Origin: Schoenoplectus triqueter
Taxonomy: Eukaryota > Streptophyta > Magnoliopsida > Poales > Cyperaceae
Assembly (NCBI GenBank): GCA_964058805.1
Contig: CAXKVV010000675.1
Span: forward strand, 1-32,666
Direction: 5' to 3'
DNA: 32,666 nt
Below, in pieces: positions 30,460-32,666 of this stretch. The first letter of the stretch is position 1, and every line of letters starts with the position of its first letter. The position numbers and the translations under genes were made by a program. The notes beneath the pieces are model-generated. The model saw only the letters and a list, made by a program, of their open reading frames with translations. It made no database searches and was not told the origin of the DNA.

Positions 30460-32340
30460 AGGGTTCAGGCTAGACTTCGATAGATTTTTCCTTTAATCAG
30501 ATTCTTCTCATGAGCGCAACATGGTGGGGCCTGTCCTCTCAGCCTCTCGCTCGTGGGATAATGGTGCATGTACTCAGCCTCCTGCTGAGCTACTTGCTTC
30601 AGCCACTATGGGGATAGGTAAAGATAGCATCTCTCGGCTACCTTATTTCGCTTTCTTTCTCTTTTCTTTCACTGTTGGGGATGTTGATCGCCTGCTTTGC
30701 TATTTTCTCATCTCTTCTTTCGTAGTATGGGAGATTTTTCATAAGCTCTTTACATTTTACACTCTCAATCTTAGTTGCAAAAGTGCCTAATACAGCTGCT
30801 TTTATTTTCACATAGCATCTAAGTACAAAAATAGAAAAAGGGAAAACTTTACAGCACCCTATTGCACTTATTCTATACATAGCTTCTCTTTATTTATTAC
30901 AATACAGAACTGAAGTAACCGTGGTATTTTACGGATACCGAACCTATCTGTATTGACCTCTAGGCCGGGTACAGAATAAACCCGTTTATCCCTTTATTAC
31001 TGATGGATAAACTTACCAGTATCAATTGGATTATGGATGCAATTGATAACACCATTTTGTGGATGCTCCTTGTATATTTAGTTGACATTTATTTGTGGAA
31101 GCTCACCCACTCTCCCCTCATTTGTGCACCGTTGTGTGCGGAAGTGGAAACTCACATTCACTCATCTCCACTCAATTTGTTTTGTGGGGGTACTACCCTC
31201 AAACATCCATCACGCATCCCTGCGAGATAGGCTTTCATCGGGTAGGTCCGCTCTCCATGACCTGAGTCACTTCTTTAAGCGAATTACTTTATTTGACACT
31301 GAATGTCGGGCAAAAGCATAAACCCTTAGTCTGACCCCTCCATGACCTATTTTGGGATTAGAAACAGATCACCTCCTTGGACGTGTGGTACTTTTGCGGA
31401 TGAATGTACCCAACCTGGTTTTTTATATTTCGGCTACCCTCAAACATCCATCACGCATCCCTGCGAGATAGGCTTTCATCGGGTAGGTCCGCTCTCCATG
31501 ACCTGAGTTACTTCTTTAAGCGAGCCGCTTTGTTTAACATGAAATGTCGGGTACAAGCGTAAACCCTTAATCTGACCCCTCCATGATCTATTTTGGGATT
31601 AGAAACAGACCACCTCCTTGGGCGTGTGGTGCTTTTACGGATGAATGCACCCAACCTGGCTTTGTATAACACTCATAGTGTCGGGGACAAAGGTGGCAAC
31701 CCCTTATTGAAAAGATTTTATTATTTTTTATTATCATCATTTTTATTCATAAGTAGGGAAAATAGGTTTTTATTGTTTTACTTATATATCCTTTCATTTT
31801 ATTAGAAGAAGGCAGATTTTTGGTTATTAGTGATACATGTTACTAATAGTACGAGGGTTATTTATTTATATGCCCTCGGAAGTGACTATTTACTAGCCAC
31901 CAATTTGCTCGACCTATCCCTTGGCTTGCGCCGCGGGCGACTAATATGAGCAACTTTCGTCATTGGGCAACAGATGGTTTGAGGGACAAACTGCAAACCC
32001 TGCCCATTTTTGTGTTTATTCTGTATCAAATGGACAAACCCAGTGGTATTTGTATTGTGAGCCCAAACACCAAGGCTCTCGCCTTACATTCTCGCGTGGT
32101 TTTGGCGTTGAATTCTCTTATTCTATATATATTTTTATTTTTATAGGGCTATATGTGTTTGTGTGGTTTTGGATTTTTGGATGCATTCTATTTACAGATG
32201 CACAAGTAAGGTTTTTGGGATTTTCATGCAAAAGTGGAGGTTAGACATGGGTTTGTGTTTCGTGTACGTGTGTGTAAGCGAACACTTATTCCCTCCTTAT
32301 TTATTTACAATAGATACTACTCGGTTGGCCCCGCTCCGGG
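30460..32340. other. Retrotransposon 3' non-coding region
   Basis: About 1.9 kb between the pol stop codon and the polypurine tract. I find no family-like coding text on either strand. Long 3' untranslated regions carrying tandem repeats are known from Tat/Ogre-type Ty3/Gypsy elements. Confidence 0.6.
31194..31675. repeat. 241-bp tandem duplication in the 3' non-coding region
   Basis: TACCCTCAAACATCCATCAC begins at 31194 and 31435. The two 241-bp units are close to identical for the first 70 bp (CGCATCCCTGCGAGATAGGC, then TTTCATCGGGTAGGTCCGCT) and slightly diverged afterwards. Confidence 0.93.
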
Positions 32341-32666
32341 CTATGTGTAGTACTTCTTCAGATATCGCCCATTAATCGGTGGCATGGGCCTTTCACCTTC
32401 ATGGTCTATGAGTTGGTATGCGCCGCCCCCGTATACCTTCTCAATTACATATGGCCCTTCCCAATTCGGAGAGAATTTTGGGCCGATGTGCCGGCCAATG
32501 ATCGGCCTCTTAAGGACAAGAACAAGCTCCCCTTGTCGAAATGCCCTGACTCGCGCCATTTTGTCATATGCCCTTGTCATTTTTGCTTGATATATTTCGA
32601 GATTCTGTTGGGCTATTAATCTCTTCTCGTCCATGACATCCAACTCGTCCAATCTGAGTTGTTGGC
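32341..32666 (-). CDS. Ty3/Gypsy integrase C-terminal end (partial, enters from window edge)
   Basis: The frame is open from the window edge to TAG at 32343-32341 (about 107 residues seen). It begins QQLRLDELDVMDEKR, a coiled, charged stretch, then DKMARVRAFRQGELVL and FSPNWEGPYVIEKVYGGGAY, and ends RPMPPINGRYLKKYYT. The NWEGPYVI...GAY...(I/W)NG..LKKYY pattern is the GPY/F-type C-terminal module of Ty3/Gypsy integrase, which contacts DNA during strand transfer. No chromodomain follows, so it is a non-chromovirus lineage (Tat/Athila-like, inferred). Reading direction is leftwards, towards the polypurine tract and 3' LTR. No stop or frameshift is visible here, so the insertion may be fairly young. 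Confidence 0.9.
   Translation of the reverse strand, partial: QQLRLDELDVMDEKRLIAQQNLEIYQAKMTRAYDKMARVRAFRQGELVLVLKRPIIGRHIGPKFSPNWEGPYVIEKVYGGGAYQLIDHEGERPMPPINGRYLKKYYT

Noticed and set aside
31100..31125. Alternative polypurine tract (minus-strand GAGGGGAGAGTGGG)
   Set aside because: The following TG does not match the complement of the LTR left end; the tract at 30446-30459 does, through TGTG/CACA termini.

Overview
The window is flowering-plant nuclear DNA. The evidence is two intron-containing plant gene families (Mediator subunit MED22 and DUF1639), a plant L1-type LINE fragment, CACTA transposons, AT-rich foldback MITEs inserted in (TA)n tracts, and a Ty3/Gypsy retrotransposon with very long LTRs. 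I see no rRNA, tRNA, CRISPR or bacterial-type operon. Every call was made by reading the sequence; no alignment or database search was run.

Layout. 1-2070 is AT-rich intergenic DNA with nothing recognisable. 2073-4642 is an almost uninterrupted row of six foldback elements separated by (TA)n; a seventh, clearly related to the third, lies at 19974-20371. 5633-7810 is a promoter followed by a three-exon MED22 copy that keeps its introns but carries a frameshift, an exon-junction defect and an in-frame stop; a LINE reverse-transcriptase remnant sits in its second intron. 9334-9908 (minus strand) is an apparently intact two-exon DUF1639 gene. A second, broken DUF1639 copy lies in the opposite orientation at 14836-15238, just beside a transposon end. 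Degenerate DNA-transposon remnants fill most of 12.5-14.8 kb. Two related non-autonomous CACTA elements follow at 15484-16909 (intact ends, 3-bp target duplication GTG) and 17819-19780 (older).

20805-32666 is retrotransposon. A truncated LTR (20805-24671) is interrupted by a full LTR (24672-30445, about 5.8 kb). That LTR is followed by a polypurine tract, 1.9 kb of non-coding DNA with a 241-bp tandem duplication, and the C-terminal end of a Ty3/Gypsy integrase on the minus strand at the window edge. The element therefore reads leftwards, its 3' LTR is in the window, and it appears to have inserted into an older relative's LTR.

The most unusual signal is inside both LTRs. About ten small bulged hairpins per copy share a nearly constant 11-12 nt loop (around ACTACAGAAC), while their stems differ from hairpin to hairpin with both arms changing together. 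A second set with another constant loop (around GAAGCACTRAGCC) is interleaved. The foldback elements show a parallel property: each carries its own perfect or near-perfect 14-17 nt palindrome next to its ends. Both look like selection for, or template-driven maintenance of, self-complementarity rather than sequence.
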